Shown piece by piece: positions 16,575 through 26,161 of a DNA stretch of 64,000 nucleotides. The stretch's first letter is position 1; every line of letters starts with the position of its first letter. The notes below the pieces were generated by a model. It was given only the letters and a program-made list of their open reading frames with translations, was not told where the DNA came from and did not search any database. Source of the DNA: JANXSF01 sp043745195 (GTDB lineage: Bacteria > Acidobacteriota > Terriglobia > Bryobacterales > Bryobacteraceae); assembly GCA_043745195.1 (NCBI GenBank), contig JAYTTF010000089.1:9220-73219 (forward strand). The letters are read 5' to 3'. Position numbers and translations under genes: made by a program.

Positions 16575-19320
16575 TATCTTTTTGCTGTTTGCTGCAATGG
16601 CAACAACAAATTCGCATGCAGCAACCATTACTGTAACTACAAGCAATGGGACCTTTTCACCTGTAAACAGGAACACAGTACAAGCGGCGTTTAATGCTGC
16701 TGCTTGTGGGGATGAGGTCCAAATAGAAGCGGGTGCCATTGTGCGGACGGGAATCGAAGGGGGTGAGATAACAATCAGCGGCGCCAATATGACGGTAACG
16801 GCGCAGTATCCGCATCATTTTGCTGCGGGGGACTTTGTGTTGATCACCAATCTTAGTGGTGTATTAGCCCCACTGACTCGCAATAACTATCCAGTCATAA
16901 GCACACCAAGTCCGAATGTAGTTGTTATTGACTTGAGAGATCGTACGTCTCCTGCACTTAATGGAACATACACAGATACGGGAATCCAGATGTTTGGTCG
17001 AAGGTTCTTTATCAACTACGATCCGCAAAAGAAAAATTGTAGTGAAGGGAACGAGATAACCATCACAACAACGAAGAAAAGCTGGTTGCCTGATATAGAT
17101 ATGAGAGTTACTCCATCCTATCGGCCCTTGTTGCCGACATTGCAAATGGTGGGAGACTCATCAAACACGTCGCTCTTGCAGATAACCGATAAGGTTTCCG
17201 GATTGAAGTTTGTGGGAGTAGGGTTTCAAAAGCTGGGCCTCCTGCAATACACTCAAAACACATTTATTGATGTCAGTTCAAGTTATTTCATCCCCGATGA
17301 GAGCGTATTGCCGGAACGGATTAGCTTTGACCGCTCCCTATTTTTCATGGACCACAAATTGGGTAATGCATGGAAGAATACTTTTAACCTTCGAGTGAAG
17401 GGATTTACTTTTACGAACAATTTCGTAGATGACCTCATGGGTTTACCCTCGGATGGGGAAACGTATATTTCAGCCGTTGGAACTGCTTTTGGTCCCTTCA
17501 CAATCCGAAACAATTACGTCTGCTGCGCAATTGGGATGCCGTTTATTTGGGGAGCTAGAGACGTGGACTACACTACTGACAATCCAAATTCCAACGATAT
17601 CCTGTTGGAGCACAACAGTTTTTACACCAGCCCAAAGCACTACCCGACATCTCCTACCTATGTGGGGGATGCCTATCATGGGATCGTAAAAAATTGTTCC
17701 GAATTGAAAGGTGCCGTCAATGCCATATTCCGCTGGAACACCTGTGAAAACCAGTTTTCAGGAGGCGGTGCGCAATGGTATGGATTTACCTTTTCTGCAA
17801 GATCGAATGCGGGTCCTGGGGCCGGCACTTGTAGCCTTGATGGGAGCAGGACTGTGATTACCTGCCCACAACTGAACGTGCAAAATCCAATACCAGGAAA
17901 TGTAATCGGAGTGGATACCGGGTTAACCGGAGGCGCAAAGTATCAATGGCGAACCGTAGTTTCCATCAACAAAGTGACGCGAAGCTATACAGTAAGCCAA
18001 CCTTTTAGCGTATCGGTTGGAACAACGAATTTGTCTTATGCTTACATTCCAAATCCAATGAACAAGGTAGACAATGTTCAAGTGTACGGAAACTACTTCA
18101 AGAATGTCGCCAGCATGTCTCTAATTCTGGGGGAAGACGAAATTTATCCGGTCAGGACCGAAAATATTTCCTTCAAAAATAACCTTATGGTGTACGATTC
18201 TCCTTATTTTAGGACAGCACCCGGTTTGCAATTCTACGTTGCACCTTTCGTCATCAACCGCGCAGGGAAGAACTATCAGTTCAGTAATAATACAACTTAC
18301 ACAAACCCGAACTGGCAACCCGATATCCCATATCGCCAAACCATGCGCGTACTCCCTTCTAAAAGTCCAATTGAAAATATTCGATTTCACAACAACCTGA
18401 TGCCCTACGATTATATCGGCGGTGATTCTGGTCAGACTATCAGCCTACTTTCAACCGCTGGACTTGTACCTGGCGCATCATTCCGCAACAATACTTTGGT
18501 CGGCAGCGGTGCGGGAATCCAACCGTGTTCCCCTTCTGAATGTAATGGAAATTTTGTCAACGGCGCATATTCTCCTCGGTTTCGGAACGCTGAAAAGAAT
18601 GATTTCGGATTGGTCCCAGGCTCCAACTACACCAATGCCGGCACGGATGGGAGTGATTTAGGTGCCGACATTGAAGAAGTAGCAATCATCCGTGAGTTGA
18701 CGGTAAAGTCGAATTCACACTCATTACTTTTCAGCTGGCGTGTTCCCACTTTTATGAAAAACATGGGCTGCCAACTTGAAGTTAGTCCGGATAGCAACCT
18801 CATCAATGACCTGGGCAACTACACCGTAGTAAATTCGTTGCGGCCAGATTACTTTATTCGCGCCGATTCTGACCGCTCAAACATAAGGGCAACATCAAGC
18901 GGCGATGGGTTACTACGCTGGTTTCAAGTTGGCCAAAACGTGGAGGAAACAGATGACAATGGCGATTTGCGAAATCTGACATTGTCTTCTGATACAGCTT
19001 ACCACTACCGCCTTATGTGCGGAGGTGCGACCGAGAGAGGGTCAATCCGCACAGAAAAGGAGCCATCGGACACAGTAAACCGGTCAAATATTCAGGTTGA
19101 AATCAGGGCGAAGGCGAACAAAGGGACGCAGATTCGCCCCAGATTTGGAGTGAACAAGCTTACCGTTGCTTCCGCACCTGCTCAAACTTGCACGTCGGAG
19201 TGCGTGATTCAGATAAGCGGCGTTGTGGGATCGCAGTTGATCTATTACCTTGATGAATTGGATCAATTGGGCAACCTTGTATTTCAAAGCACAAGGCCAA
19301 CTGTGTTGTTTATTCGCTGA
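16540..19320 (+). CDS. Secreted right-handed beta-helix protein, paralogue 1
   Basis: 926 residues from the ATG at 16540, which has GGAGG at 16529-16533; the frame opens at 16426 but that part overlaps the preceding gene. Signal peptide MRFLAQSPFRNNIFLLFAAM...SHA. The body has beta-helix-like runs (FTFTNNFVDD, FTIRNNYVCC, ILLEHNSFYTSP, VYGNYFKN, ISFKNNLMVY) typical of parallel beta-helix carbohydrate-active or adhesive proteins, then a fibronectin-like C-terminal region. Catalytic residues cannot be assigned. It is a tandem paralogue of the gene at 19417 and has about 70 extra C-terminal residues. A polysaccharide-lyase or surface-matrix role is plausible given the glycan genes nearby. Confidence 0.75.
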   Translation: MRFLAQSPFRNNIFLLFAAMATTNSHAATITVTTSNGTFSPVNRNTVQAAFNAAACGDEVQIEAGAIVRTGIEGGEITISGANMTVTAQYPHHFAAGDFVLITNLSGVLAPLTRNNYPVISTPSPNVVVIDLRDRTSPALNGTYTDTGIQMFGRRFFINYDPQKKNCSEGNEITITTTKKSWLPDIDMRVTPSYRPLLPTLQMVGDSSNTSLLQITDKVSGLKFVGVGFQKLGLLQYTQNTFIDVSSSYFIPDESVLPERISFDRSLFFMDHKLGNAWKNTFNLRVKGFTFTNNFVDDLMGLPSDGETYISAVGTAFGPFTIRNNYVCCAIGMPFIWGARDVDYTTDNPNSNDILLEHNSFYTSPKHYPTSPTYVGDAYHGIVKNCSELKGAVNAIFRWNTCENQFSGGGAQWYGFTFSARSNAGPGAGTCSLDGSRTVITCPQLNVQNPIPGNVIGVDTGLTGGAKYQWRTVVSINKVTRSYTVSQPFSVSVGTTNLSYAYIPNPMNKVDNVQVYGNYFKNVASMSLILGEDEIYPVRTENISFKNNLMVYDSPYFRTAPGLQFYVAPFVINRAGKNYQFSNNTTYTNPNWQPDIPYRQTMRVLPSKSPIENIRFHNNLMPYDYIGGDSGQTISLLSTAGLVPGASFRNNTLVGSGAGIQPCSPSECNGNFVNGAYSPRFRNAEKNDFGLVPGSNYTNAGTDGSDLGADIEEVAIIRELTVKSNSHSLLFSWRVPTFMKNMGCQLEVSPDSNLINDLGNYTVVNSLRPDYFIRADSDRSNIRATSSGDGLLRWFQVGQNVEETDDNGDLRNLTLSSDTAYHYRLMCGGATERGSIRTEKEPSDTVNRSNIQVEIRAKANKGTQIRPRFGVNKLTVASAPAQTCTSECVIQISGVVGSQLIYYLDELDQLGNLVFQSTRPTVLFIR

Positions 19321-19416
19321 TGTGACGTTAACAGCAATGGCATAGGGCAGGGTTTGGGTTCTGTGCCATTGGCTGATAATAGGTTTCGAATCTACAATCA
19401 TGTTAGATTTTAGGCA

Positions 19417-21978
19417 ATGGATATTTCCCGGAACAAAAAAACAATCTCCTTACTATTTGCCCCCATTACCACGGGTGCTCTAATCTTGGCATTTCTCAGC
19501 ATTTGGACTGTCAGTGTAGGTTCAGCGGGAATCATAACAATCACATCAATCGGCGGAACTTTTTCGCCAGTTACCAGCTCAAATCTCCAAAAGGGTTTTG
19601 ACCTCGCCAAGTGTGGAGACGAGATTCAAATTGAAGCAGGATCAATTCTTCGCACCGGAGCTGAAGTAAACGAAGTTGTCATCGTCGGGTCTAAAATGAC
19701 CATTCGAACGCCCTATGCGCACCATTTTGCGGTGGGCGAGAGTTTGAAAATTTCCGGATTAAACGGAACCGCAAGTTCGCTCAACAAGTCTCAATTTCCT
19801 GTCACCAGTTTGTCTGAACCGAATCTCGCAGTTTTGGATCTGGGAGAACGTAAGTCGGCTTCATTCGATGGGACCTATTCCAACTCCGGTATCACCGTGT
19901 TTACTAGAGGATTTCAAATCAAGTACGACCCTGCGAAGAAGAATTGTAAGGAAGGAACTGAGATCGTCATAACAACCACGAAAAAGAATTGGTTGCCAGA
20001 TCCAGACATGAGGATCACTCCATCCTACAAGCCCTTGCTTCCAACTCTTCAACTCATCGGGGATCCGCTTTACGTTCCGCTCGTAAGCGTGAATGACAAA
20101 GTTGCAGGACTGAAATTCGTGGGAGTGAGCTTTCAAAAAATTGGGTTGTTGGACTATATTTATTATTCATTGGTTGATATCAGTTCCTCCACAACGATTG
20201 CTGATGAAAGCCAGTTGGCACAGCGGATCAGTTTCGATCGCAATTTGTTTCATACAGACCATCAGTTGGGAAACAATTGGAAAAATACGTTCAACCTGCG
20301 TTCCAAGGGGTTTGCTTTTACTAACAACTTTGTGGATGATCTTGTGGGCAAACCGTCTGACGGAGAAACCTATATCTCAGCCGTTGGAACTGCTTTTGGT
20401 CCCTTCACGATTCGAAACAATTATGTCTGTTGCGCAATCGGGATACCGTTTATTTGGGGCGCTCGAGACGTGGACTACACCACGAACAATCCAAATTCTA
20501 ACGACATCCTGTTGGAGCACAACAGCTTTTACACTAGCCCAAAACACTACCCCACTTCGCCTACTTATGTGGGAGATGCCTATCATGGGATTGTAAAAAA
20601 TTGTTCCGAATTGAAAGGTGGCGTTAACGCCATATTCCGCTGGAACACTTGTGAAAACCAGTTTTCAGGAGGCGGTGCTCAGTGGTATGGCTTTACCTTT
20701 ACGGCAAGAGCGAATGCAGGGCCCGGGCTAGGAACCTGTAGTCTTGATGGGATCAGGACTGTGATTACCTGCCCACAACTGAACGTGCAAAATCCAATAC
20801 CAGGAAACGTAATCGGCGTGGATACAGGGTTGACCGGAGACGCAAAATATCAATGGCGAACAATAGTTTCCATCAACAAGGCAACTCGCAGTTACACCGT
20901 AAGCCAGCCTTTCAGTTTGTCTGTTGGAACATCCAATCTTGCATACGTATATGTTTCTAATCCCGGGAATAAAGTGGACAATGTTCAGGTGTATGGTAAC
21001 TACTTCAAGAATGTTGCAAGCATGTCTTTGATTCTTGGAGAAGATGAAATCTATCCGGTCCGCACCGAAAACATTTCCTTCAGGAATAACTTGATGGTGT
21101 ACGATTCTCCTCTTTTTAGGACGGCACCCGGTTTGCAGTTCCGTGTCGCACCCTTTGTGATCAACCGTTCCGGAAAGAACTATCAGTTCTTAAACAATAC
21201 TTCTTACGTGAATCCAAACTGGAACCCTAGAGTTGAGTATCGCCAAACTATGCTTGTGCTTCCGACGAAAAGTCCGATTGAAAATATTCGATATCACAAC
21301 AACCTGATGCCCTACGACTATATTGGCGGCGATTCCGCCGAGACTATCAACATTCTTGCGGCAAAAGGTTTGGTGACTGGCGCTTCTTTCCGCAATAACA
21401 CTTTGATCGGCAGCGGCGACGCAATTCAACCGTGCAAACCTTCTGATTGCACCGGCAATATTACCAAAGGCAAGTACGAGCCGAAATATCGCAATCCGGA
21501 AAAGAACGACTTTTCTTTAGCTCCTGGCTCAGCCTATACCAACGCGGGCTCAGACAGTAAAGATTTGGGTATAAACATTGAAGAAGTGGCCATTATTCGT
21601 GATCTAAGTGTGAAGGCGCAGTCAACTTCATTGATTTTTAATTGGCGTGTTCCGCGTTTTATGGCGAAAATGGGCTGTCAACTTGAGGTGAGTCCCAATA
21701 GCAACTTAACGACGGATCTTGGATCATACATCGTCGTTAATGCTCTTCGGCCCGATTATTTTATCCGTGCCGATTCAGACCGCTCAAACAAAAGAGCCAG
21801 CAAGAGTGAAAGTGATTTGCTTCGTACTTTTCAGGTCGGTCAGAGTGTTGAAGAGAAGGACGACAACGGCCAAATCCGTAACTTGGCTCTGGATCCCAAT
21901 ACTGATTACTTCTACCGGTTGATGTGCGGTGGTGCAACGGAAAGGGGAAGCATCAGAACCCTTCGAGCGGAAAAGTGA
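19417..21978 (+). CDS. Secreted right-handed beta-helix protein, paralogue 2
   Basis: 853 residues with an N-terminal hydrophobic signal segment (LLFAPITTGALILAFLSIW). Same domain plan as paralogue 1: N-terminal region beginning ITSIGGTFSPV, beta-helix core with repeated asparagine-ladder turns, then a C-terminal beta-sandwich-like module ending at GSIRTLRAEK. The N-terminal 240 residues share roughly half their positions with paralogue 1, while about 185 residues of the core are almost identical. The 96-bp gap shows no strong terminator, so co-transcription is likely. The stop overlaps the next gene's GTG start (GTGA). Confidence 0.75.
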   Translation: MDISRNKKTISLLFAPITTGALILAFLSIWTVSVGSAGIITITSIGGTFSPVTSSNLQKGFDLAKCGDEIQIEAGSILRTGAEVNEVVIVGSKMTIRTPYAHHFAVGESLKISGLNGTASSLNKSQFPVTSLSEPNLAVLDLGERKSASFDGTYSNSGITVFTRGFQIKYDPAKKNCKEGTEIVITTTKKNWLPDPDMRITPSYKPLLPTLQLIGDPLYVPLVSVNDKVAGLKFVGVSFQKIGLLDYIYYSLVDISSSTTIADESQLAQRISFDRNLFHTDHQLGNNWKNTFNLRSKGFAFTNNFVDDLVGKPSDGETYISAVGTAFGPFTIRNNYVCCAIGIPFIWGARDVDYTTNNPNSNDILLEHNSFYTSPKHYPTSPTYVGDAYHGIVKNCSELKGGVNAIFRWNTCENQFSGGGAQWYGFTFTARANAGPGLGTCSLDGIRTVITCPQLNVQNPIPGNVIGVDTGLTGDAKYQWRTIVSINKATRSYTVSQPFSLSVGTSNLAYVYVSNPGNKVDNVQVYGNYFKNVASMSLILGEDEIYPVRTENISFRNNLMVYDSPLFRTAPGLQFRVAPFVINRSGKNYQFLNNTSYVNPNWNPRVEYRQTMLVLPTKSPIENIRYHNNLMPYDYIGGDSAETINILAAKGLVTGASFRNNTLIGSGDAIQPCKPSDCTGNITKGKYEPKYRNPEKNDFSLAPGSAYTNAGSDSKDLGINIEEVAIIRDLSVKAQSTSLIFNWRVPRFMAKMGCQLEVSPNSNLTTDLGSYIVVNALRPDYFIRADSDRSNKRASKSESDLLRTFQVGQSVEEKDDNGQIRNLALDPNTDYFYRLMCGGATERGSIRTLRAEK

Positions 21979-22574
21979 AATCGCTCAGCCACCGCCTGGT
22001 AAAGGCACTGGCTTGCTTGGGGGCATTCACCCTGTTCATCGTCGTTACACCTGTGGTCTCCTGGTGGTCAAATCGGCTTTCAGGAAAGTGGACAGCCGAA
22101 CACGGGGAAAATCTCATCGTCCTTGCGGGTAGTTCGCTCGATCAAGGAATCTTGGGCGATGATACTTACGGCCGCTGCGTCTATGCAATTCTGGCTTACC
22201 GCGAAGGGCATTACCGGACGATTGTACTTTCCGGGAAAGATTCCTCTTTGTTGATGCGGACTTTTTTAGTAGTCCACGGTATTCCAAATGAAATGATTTT
22301 TACGGAGAATGCTTCGTCCTCAACTCGTGAAAATGCGCTTGCCTTGATCCCTCTGTTAAAGAATTTGAAAGGAACCAATATCTTGCTTACCAGTGACATG
22401 CATATGTACCGAGCAAATAGGGTCTTCGTAAAGGTTGGGATTCCTGTAACTCCTCGGCCCTTCCCTGAAGGGATGAAACGAGGGACTAACTGGAAGCGCA
22501 GAGTATCCGTGTTTTTCGATCTGATCGACGAAACTGTCAAAATAACTTACTACTACTGGAAAGGGTGGATCTGA
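21975..22574 (+). CDS. YdcF/SanA-type DUF218 membrane protein
   Basis: About 199 residues from the GTG at 21975, which overlaps the upstream TGA as GTGA. An ATG at 21924 would overlap the beta-helix gene by 55 bases and is less likely. One N-terminal transmembrane helix (LVKALACLGAFTLFIVVTPVV) precedes the DUF218 domain: ENLIVLAGSSLDQG, IVLSGKDSS, then the STRENA segment and LLTSDMHMYRA. Family members such as ElyC and SanA act in cell-envelope or peptidoglycan/carrier-lipid physiology. Coupling to the beta-helix genes suggests a role in exporting or maturing the same surface material, which is inference. Confidence 0.82.
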   Translation: MKSLSHRLVKALACLGAFTLFIVVTPVVSWWSNRLSGKWTAEHGENLIVLAGSSLDQGILGDDTYGRCVYAILAYREGHYRTIVLSGKDSSLLMRTFLVVHGIPNEMIFTENASSSTRENALALIPLLKNLKGTNILLTSDMHMYRANRVFVKVGIPVTPRPFPEGMKRGTNWKRRVSVFFDLIDETVKITYYYWKGWI

Positions 22575-22580
22575 ATCCAA

Positions 22581-23684
22581 CTACCTCCCGGCCAGCACTC
22601 GCTGATACACCTGTTCATATTGGGGAATGATCAGGTTCGTGTTGAATCTGCTCTTAGCAGCATTGCGCGCCGCCCGCGCCATATTCTCGCGAACCGGTTC
22701 ATTCATCAAAAGCGAGGCCGCGCAATTGGATTGTTTCGCAATATCACCCACTGGGCAAAGGTGGCCTGTTATCCCGTCGTCGATCAGTTCGGGAACTCCT
22801 CCAACGTTGGTCGCAACCGGTACCAGGCCACAAGCCATCGCTTCCAGGGCTGCCAATCCGAAGCTTTCCGTTTCGCTGGGCAGCAAGAGAACGTGTCCCT
22901 GAGGTAACAAATTTGGAATATTGTTCTGCTTGCCAAGAAAGCGGACATACGGTTTCAAACCGAGTTCATCCACAAGACGCTCCGCCGCGCTACGATCCGG
23001 ACCGTCGCCGATCATCCACAAATCGGCGTCAACATTCTTCCTCACTTCGGCCAATATCCTCACACAATCTACAACCCTCTTTACAGGCCGGAAATTTGAA
23101 ATGTGCATCATCGTCTTTCGAGGAGCACGTCTTTCCGGTTGTGGCCTGTAAGTTTCCGTGCATACGAAGTTGTGGATTACTTCCACCGGGTTCGTCACTC
23201 CAAAAACGCTGATCGTTTGGTTGCGTAAATTGTTGCTGATCGCAGTAACAGCATCGGACTGTTCAATAGAGTACTTAGTGATGGGGAAATAGGAACGATC
23301 TACACCCACTAGCGTGATGTCCGTTCCATGAAGTGTCGTGACAAAGGGAAGGCGTCGATCTTTTTCCAGCATCCCTCGGGCCAGCATGGCTGATACGGAA
23401 TGAGGAATAGCGTAGTGAACATGCAGAAGGTCCAGCTTTTCCATTGCCGCCACTTCAGCCATACGAGACGCCAAAGCCAAGCAATAAGGTGGAAACTGGA
23501 ACAAAGGATAATTGCTCACTTCCACCTCGTGAAAAAAAATTCCAGGACTTTCTTCCAAGCGGATCGGGTTCGCATAACTGATGAAATGGACCTGATGCCC
23601 CCGCTTGGCTAATTCAAGCCCCAATTCGGTAGCGACGATTCCAGATCCGCCGTAAGTTGGATAACAGGTGATACCTATGCGCAC
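22581..23684 (-). CDS. bshA: N-acetyl-alpha-D-glucosaminyl L-malate synthase BshA
   Basis: GT4 enzyme catalysing the first step of bacillithiol synthesis, joining GlcNAc from UDP-GlcNAc to L-malate. The N-terminal RIGITCYPTYGGSGIVATELG block, HVHYAIPHSVSAMLA, LHGTDITLVG and SETESFGLAALEAMACG are diagnostic. The GTG at 23684 gives the usual start VRIGITC; a TTG one codon earlier is possible. 367 residues, normal for the family. Divergent from the PIG-L deacetylase at 23716, which is a candidate for the next step. bshC was not seen in the window. Confidence 0.93.
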   Translation of the reverse strand: MRIGITCYPTYGGSGIVATELGLELAKRGHQVHFISYANPIRLEESPGIFFHEVEVSNYPLFQFPPYCLALASRMAEVAAMEKLDLLHVHYAIPHSVSAMLARGMLEKDRRLPFVTTLHGTDITLVGVDRSYFPITKYSIEQSDAVTAISNNLRNQTISVFGVTNPVEVIHNFVCTETYRPQPERRAPRKTMMHISNFRPVKRVVDCVRILAEVRKNVDADLWMIGDGPDRSAAERLVDELGLKPYVRFLGKQNNIPNLLPQGHVLLLPSETESFGLAALEAMACGLVPVATNVGGVPELIDDGITGHLCPVGDIAKQSNCAASLLMNEPVRENMARAARNAAKSRFNTNLIIPQYEQVYQRVLAGR

Positions 23685-23715
23685 CAATCCAGCGTAACAG
23701 GAGAAAATGAATTAG

Positions 23716-24453
23716 ATGAAAACGCTGATAGTAGTGGCTCATGCCGACGACGAGACAATTGCCGCCAGCCGATGGATGGCGATGGCTCCTCAGCAATTCA
23801 CGATCCTTCACACCACTGACAGCGGCCCAAGGAATTCGAAATATTTTCAAAGGGCTGGGTTCGCTTCACGTGATGTCTATGCGATGCACCGCCGTACAGA
23901 GTTGTTAGCCGCCATGAAGATTGTTGGAATTGACGAATCCCAATGTCATATGTCACAAGTCCCCGATCAGGAGGCGATTATGAACGTGCCCTTGTTGTCA
24001 AAAAACATTGCATCGTTTTTTCCCGTGGATCGCATCATTACCCACTCCTACGAAGGCGGTCATCCAGATCATGACGCAACTGCCCTGGCGGTCGCTCTAG
24101 CTGTTGGATGCAGCGGACTGGAGGTCTTAGAATTCCCCGCCTATCATCATGGGGTTGATGGAACCCTGGTGGCCAGCCAGTTCCTTCCCCATCCAACCCA
24201 TCCCCTTATCCAACAAATCTCACTCGATCCCGCAGATGCCGCAAGAAAGGCTGCAATGTTTGACTGCTTTCGTTCACAACAACATTTGTTCAGTCGTTTT
24301 TCCACTACTGAGGAGTTGTTCCGCCGTGCGCCGGAGTACGATTTCCTGGCACCCCCGCATGCCGGCACACTCTACTATGAAACTCGCGACATGGGGATGA
24401 ACTACGAAATGTGGCGGCAATTTGCTCAAGCAGTGCTATCCTCAAAAAAATGA
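23716..24453 (+). CDS. PIG-L/LmbE family deacetylase
   Basis: 245-residue zinc-dependent N-deacetylase candidate. The metal motif is AHADDE at residues 8-13, with Ala replacing the usual Pro, plus THSYEGGHPDHDA with the second His/Asp set near 112-124. Its position head-to-head with bshA makes it a candidate GlcNAc-malate deacetylase (BshB). However, it is coupled by ATGA to an FkbM methyltransferase, and the family is broad, so a sugar deacetylase in surface glycan synthesis is equally possible. An AGGAG sits about 14 bases upstream of the ATG. Confidence 0.82.
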   Translation: MKTLIVVAHADDETIAASRWMAMAPQQFTILHTTDSGPRNSKYFQRAGFASRDVYAMHRRTELLAAMKIVGIDESQCHMSQVPDQEAIMNVPLLSKNIASFFPVDRIITHSYEGGHPDHDATALAVALAVGCSGLEVLEFPAYHHGVDGTLVASQFLPHPTHPLIQQISLDPADAARKAAMFDCFRSQQHLFSRFSTTEELFRRAPEYDFLAPPHAGTLYYETRDMGMNYEMWRQFAQAVLSSKK

Positions 24454-25361
24454 AATTCTTACGATGGTTTGCTCCGCTGTTCGTTTTGGGTGCGGCTGGT
24501 TTGTATAGTGACCCTGTGCGATTGCGCATCTTGGTTTGGAGCGGACGCGCGAACGGCTGCACCATGGAGCGAGCGCTTGAAATTCCAGCCCATGAAGCAA
24601 ATCTGACTGCGGCCAAGGATCGCATTCTTGCCGCAACCAAGAAACTGCAATCCGATGAGCATTATGATTTTTGGGATACGCCTCGTGGCAAGTTTTGGCT
24701 GCCCAAGGGTAGCCAGGATTCCTTTATGCTCCCTTTCAATCTGGCGGAACAGGATCAGAAAATATACGGAACCGGGGACCGCGATATTCAACCAGGCGAT
24801 GTGGTTCTCGATTGCGGGGCGAACATTGGGGTCTTCACTCGAAGCGCATTGGATCGTGGTGCAAAGCTGGTAATTGCCATTGAACCGGCCCCGGAGAATA
24901 TCGAATGTTTGCGCCGCAATTTTGCTACGGAGATCGCCGAAAAAAGAGTCATCGTTTATCCAAAAGGTGTGTGGGATAAGGACGACATGCTGACTCTTCG
25001 CATTGATCCGCACAATTCTGCCGCCGACAGTTTTGTTATCCATCGCGATAGTGCAGCCGATGGAGAGAAAGTGCCGCTCACAACCATTGACAAACTGGTT
25101 TCTGAACTCGGTCTTGAAAAAGTGAGCTTTATCAAAATGGACATCGAAGGGGCCGAATTGAAAGCGTTAGCTGGAGGCAATGCGACCATCAAACGCTTTC
25201 ATCCACGCATGTCCCTATCGGCGTACCATCATCCAGACCACGCCGCTGAAGTTCCCAAAGCTGTTCGAGCCACTGGTGCGGATTACAAAATGGAGTGTGG
25301 ACCTTGTGCTGAGGTTAAACAGTCTTTCATTCTTCGTCCTGATATTTTGTACTTTTACTAG
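24450..25361 (+). CDS. FkbM family methyltransferase, membrane-anchored
   Basis: About 303 residues from the ATG at 24450, which overlaps the PIG-L stop (ATGA). An N-terminal hydrophobic segment (LRWFAPLFVLGAAGLY) is followed by the FkbM Rossmann core: VVLDCGANIGVFTRSALDRG around residue 115, AIEPAPENIECL and SFIKMDIEGAELKAL. The FkbM group methylates hydroxyls of sugars or polyketides. The anchor suggests work at the membrane on a lipid-linked substrate. The frame opens earlier, at 24411, but those codons lie in the previous gene. The end overlaps the SCO1-like gene by 56 bases. Confidence 0.85.
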   Translation: MKFLRWFAPLFVLGAAGLYSDPVRLRILVWSGRANGCTMERALEIPAHEANLTAAKDRILAATKKLQSDEHYDFWDTPRGKFWLPKGSQDSFMLPFNLAEQDQKIYGTGDRDIQPGDVVLDCGANIGVFTRSALDRGAKLVIAIEPAPENIECLRRNFATEIAEKRVIVYPKGVWDKDDMLTLRIDPHNSAADSFVIHRDSAADGEKVPLTTIDKLVSELGLEKVSFIKMDIEGAELKALAGGNATIKRFHPRMSLSAYHHPDHAAEVPKAVRATGADYKMECGPCAEVKQSFILRPDILYFY

Positions 25362-26160
25362 CTGCGCCCGCCGGTTTCCATTGGAAGGTCTGGTGGTGGA
25401 GGTTCGTCCCGAATTAAGGGAAGTTTTGGTATCCCACAAAGCGGTTGACGGCTGGATGCCCGCCATGATCATGCCCTTTCAGATAAGCCCTCAACAGATG
25501 GCCGGACTCTATCCGGGGGCTCGTGTCAATTTTGAAATTGGAGTCACCAAGAGTCGAACAAGGGTTCGCAAGATGAAAATGATGGAAAGTGCCCTTGACG
25601 GCATCAAGCTTGACGATGGTGAGGCACTGAAGCTTCCTCCGCCCGACAGCAAAGTTGCGTTGGGTTCAATGGTTCCGGACTTCACGCTAACCGATCAATC
25701 CGGGAACATGACAACCCTTTCGAGTTTCCGCGGAAGGACCGTGGTTGTTAATTTCATCTACACGCGCTGCCCTTTGCCAGACGTATGTCCACGGCTATCG
25801 GCAGGGCTTGCTTTCCTTCAAAAGAAATTCTCGCAACGCATGGGAAAGGATCTGATTTTGCTTACAGTGACGTTGGACCCAACTTACGATACAGTACCTG
25901 TTCTTTCCAACTACTCTGCAAGATGGCATGCTAGTAAGGATAGCTGGCGTTTTCTCACTGGCACCAGGCAACAGGTTGCCAAGGTGGCCGGTTATTTTGG
26001 ATTGATCTATTGGGCAGAGGAAGATTCGCTGGTGCACAGCTCCGTAACCGGCATCCTTGGCCGCGATGGACGATTGGTTGCACGCGTTGAGGGATCCCGT
26101 CATTCCGTTACGCAGTTGGCAGACTTGGTTTTAAATCAATTGGATGGAGGAAAAAAATAG
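25306..26160 (+). CDS. Fusion lipoprotein: CusF-like copper domain plus SCO1/SenC domain
   Basis: 284 residues from a GTG at 25306, with GGAG at 25292-25295. The frame is open from 25180, but the hydrophobic stretch ending FTSC looks like a lipoprotein signal, so the GTG start is preferred. Residues about 25-95 carry the MPAMIMPF motif of periplasmic copper-binding domains. The second half is SCO1-like: GSMVPDFTLTDQSG, YTRCPLPDVCPRL (two Cys separated by five residues rather than three) and a late SSVTGILGRDGR, where a metal-binding His precedes. SCO1 delivers copper to cytochrome oxidase CuA. Coupled between FkbM and a TPR protein. Confidence 0.82.
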   Translation: MLRLNSLSFFVLIFCTFTSCARRFPLEGLVVEVRPELREVLVSHKAVDGWMPAMIMPFQISPQQMAGLYPGARVNFEIGVTKSRTRVRKMKMMESALDGIKLDDGEALKLPPPDSKVALGSMVPDFTLTDQSGNMTTLSSFRGRTVVVNFIYTRCPLPDVCPRLSAGLAFLQKKFSQRMGKDLILLTVTLDPTYDTVPVLSNYSARWHASKDSWRFLTGTRQQVAKVAGYFGLIYWAEEDSLVHSSVTGILGRDGRLVARVEGSRHSVTQLADLVLNQLDGGKK

Positions 26161-26161
26161 C

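Noticed and set aside
19370..19410. TTTCGAATCT stretch resembling a tRNA T-loop
   Set aside because: No matching acceptor, D or anticodon stems could be built around it.
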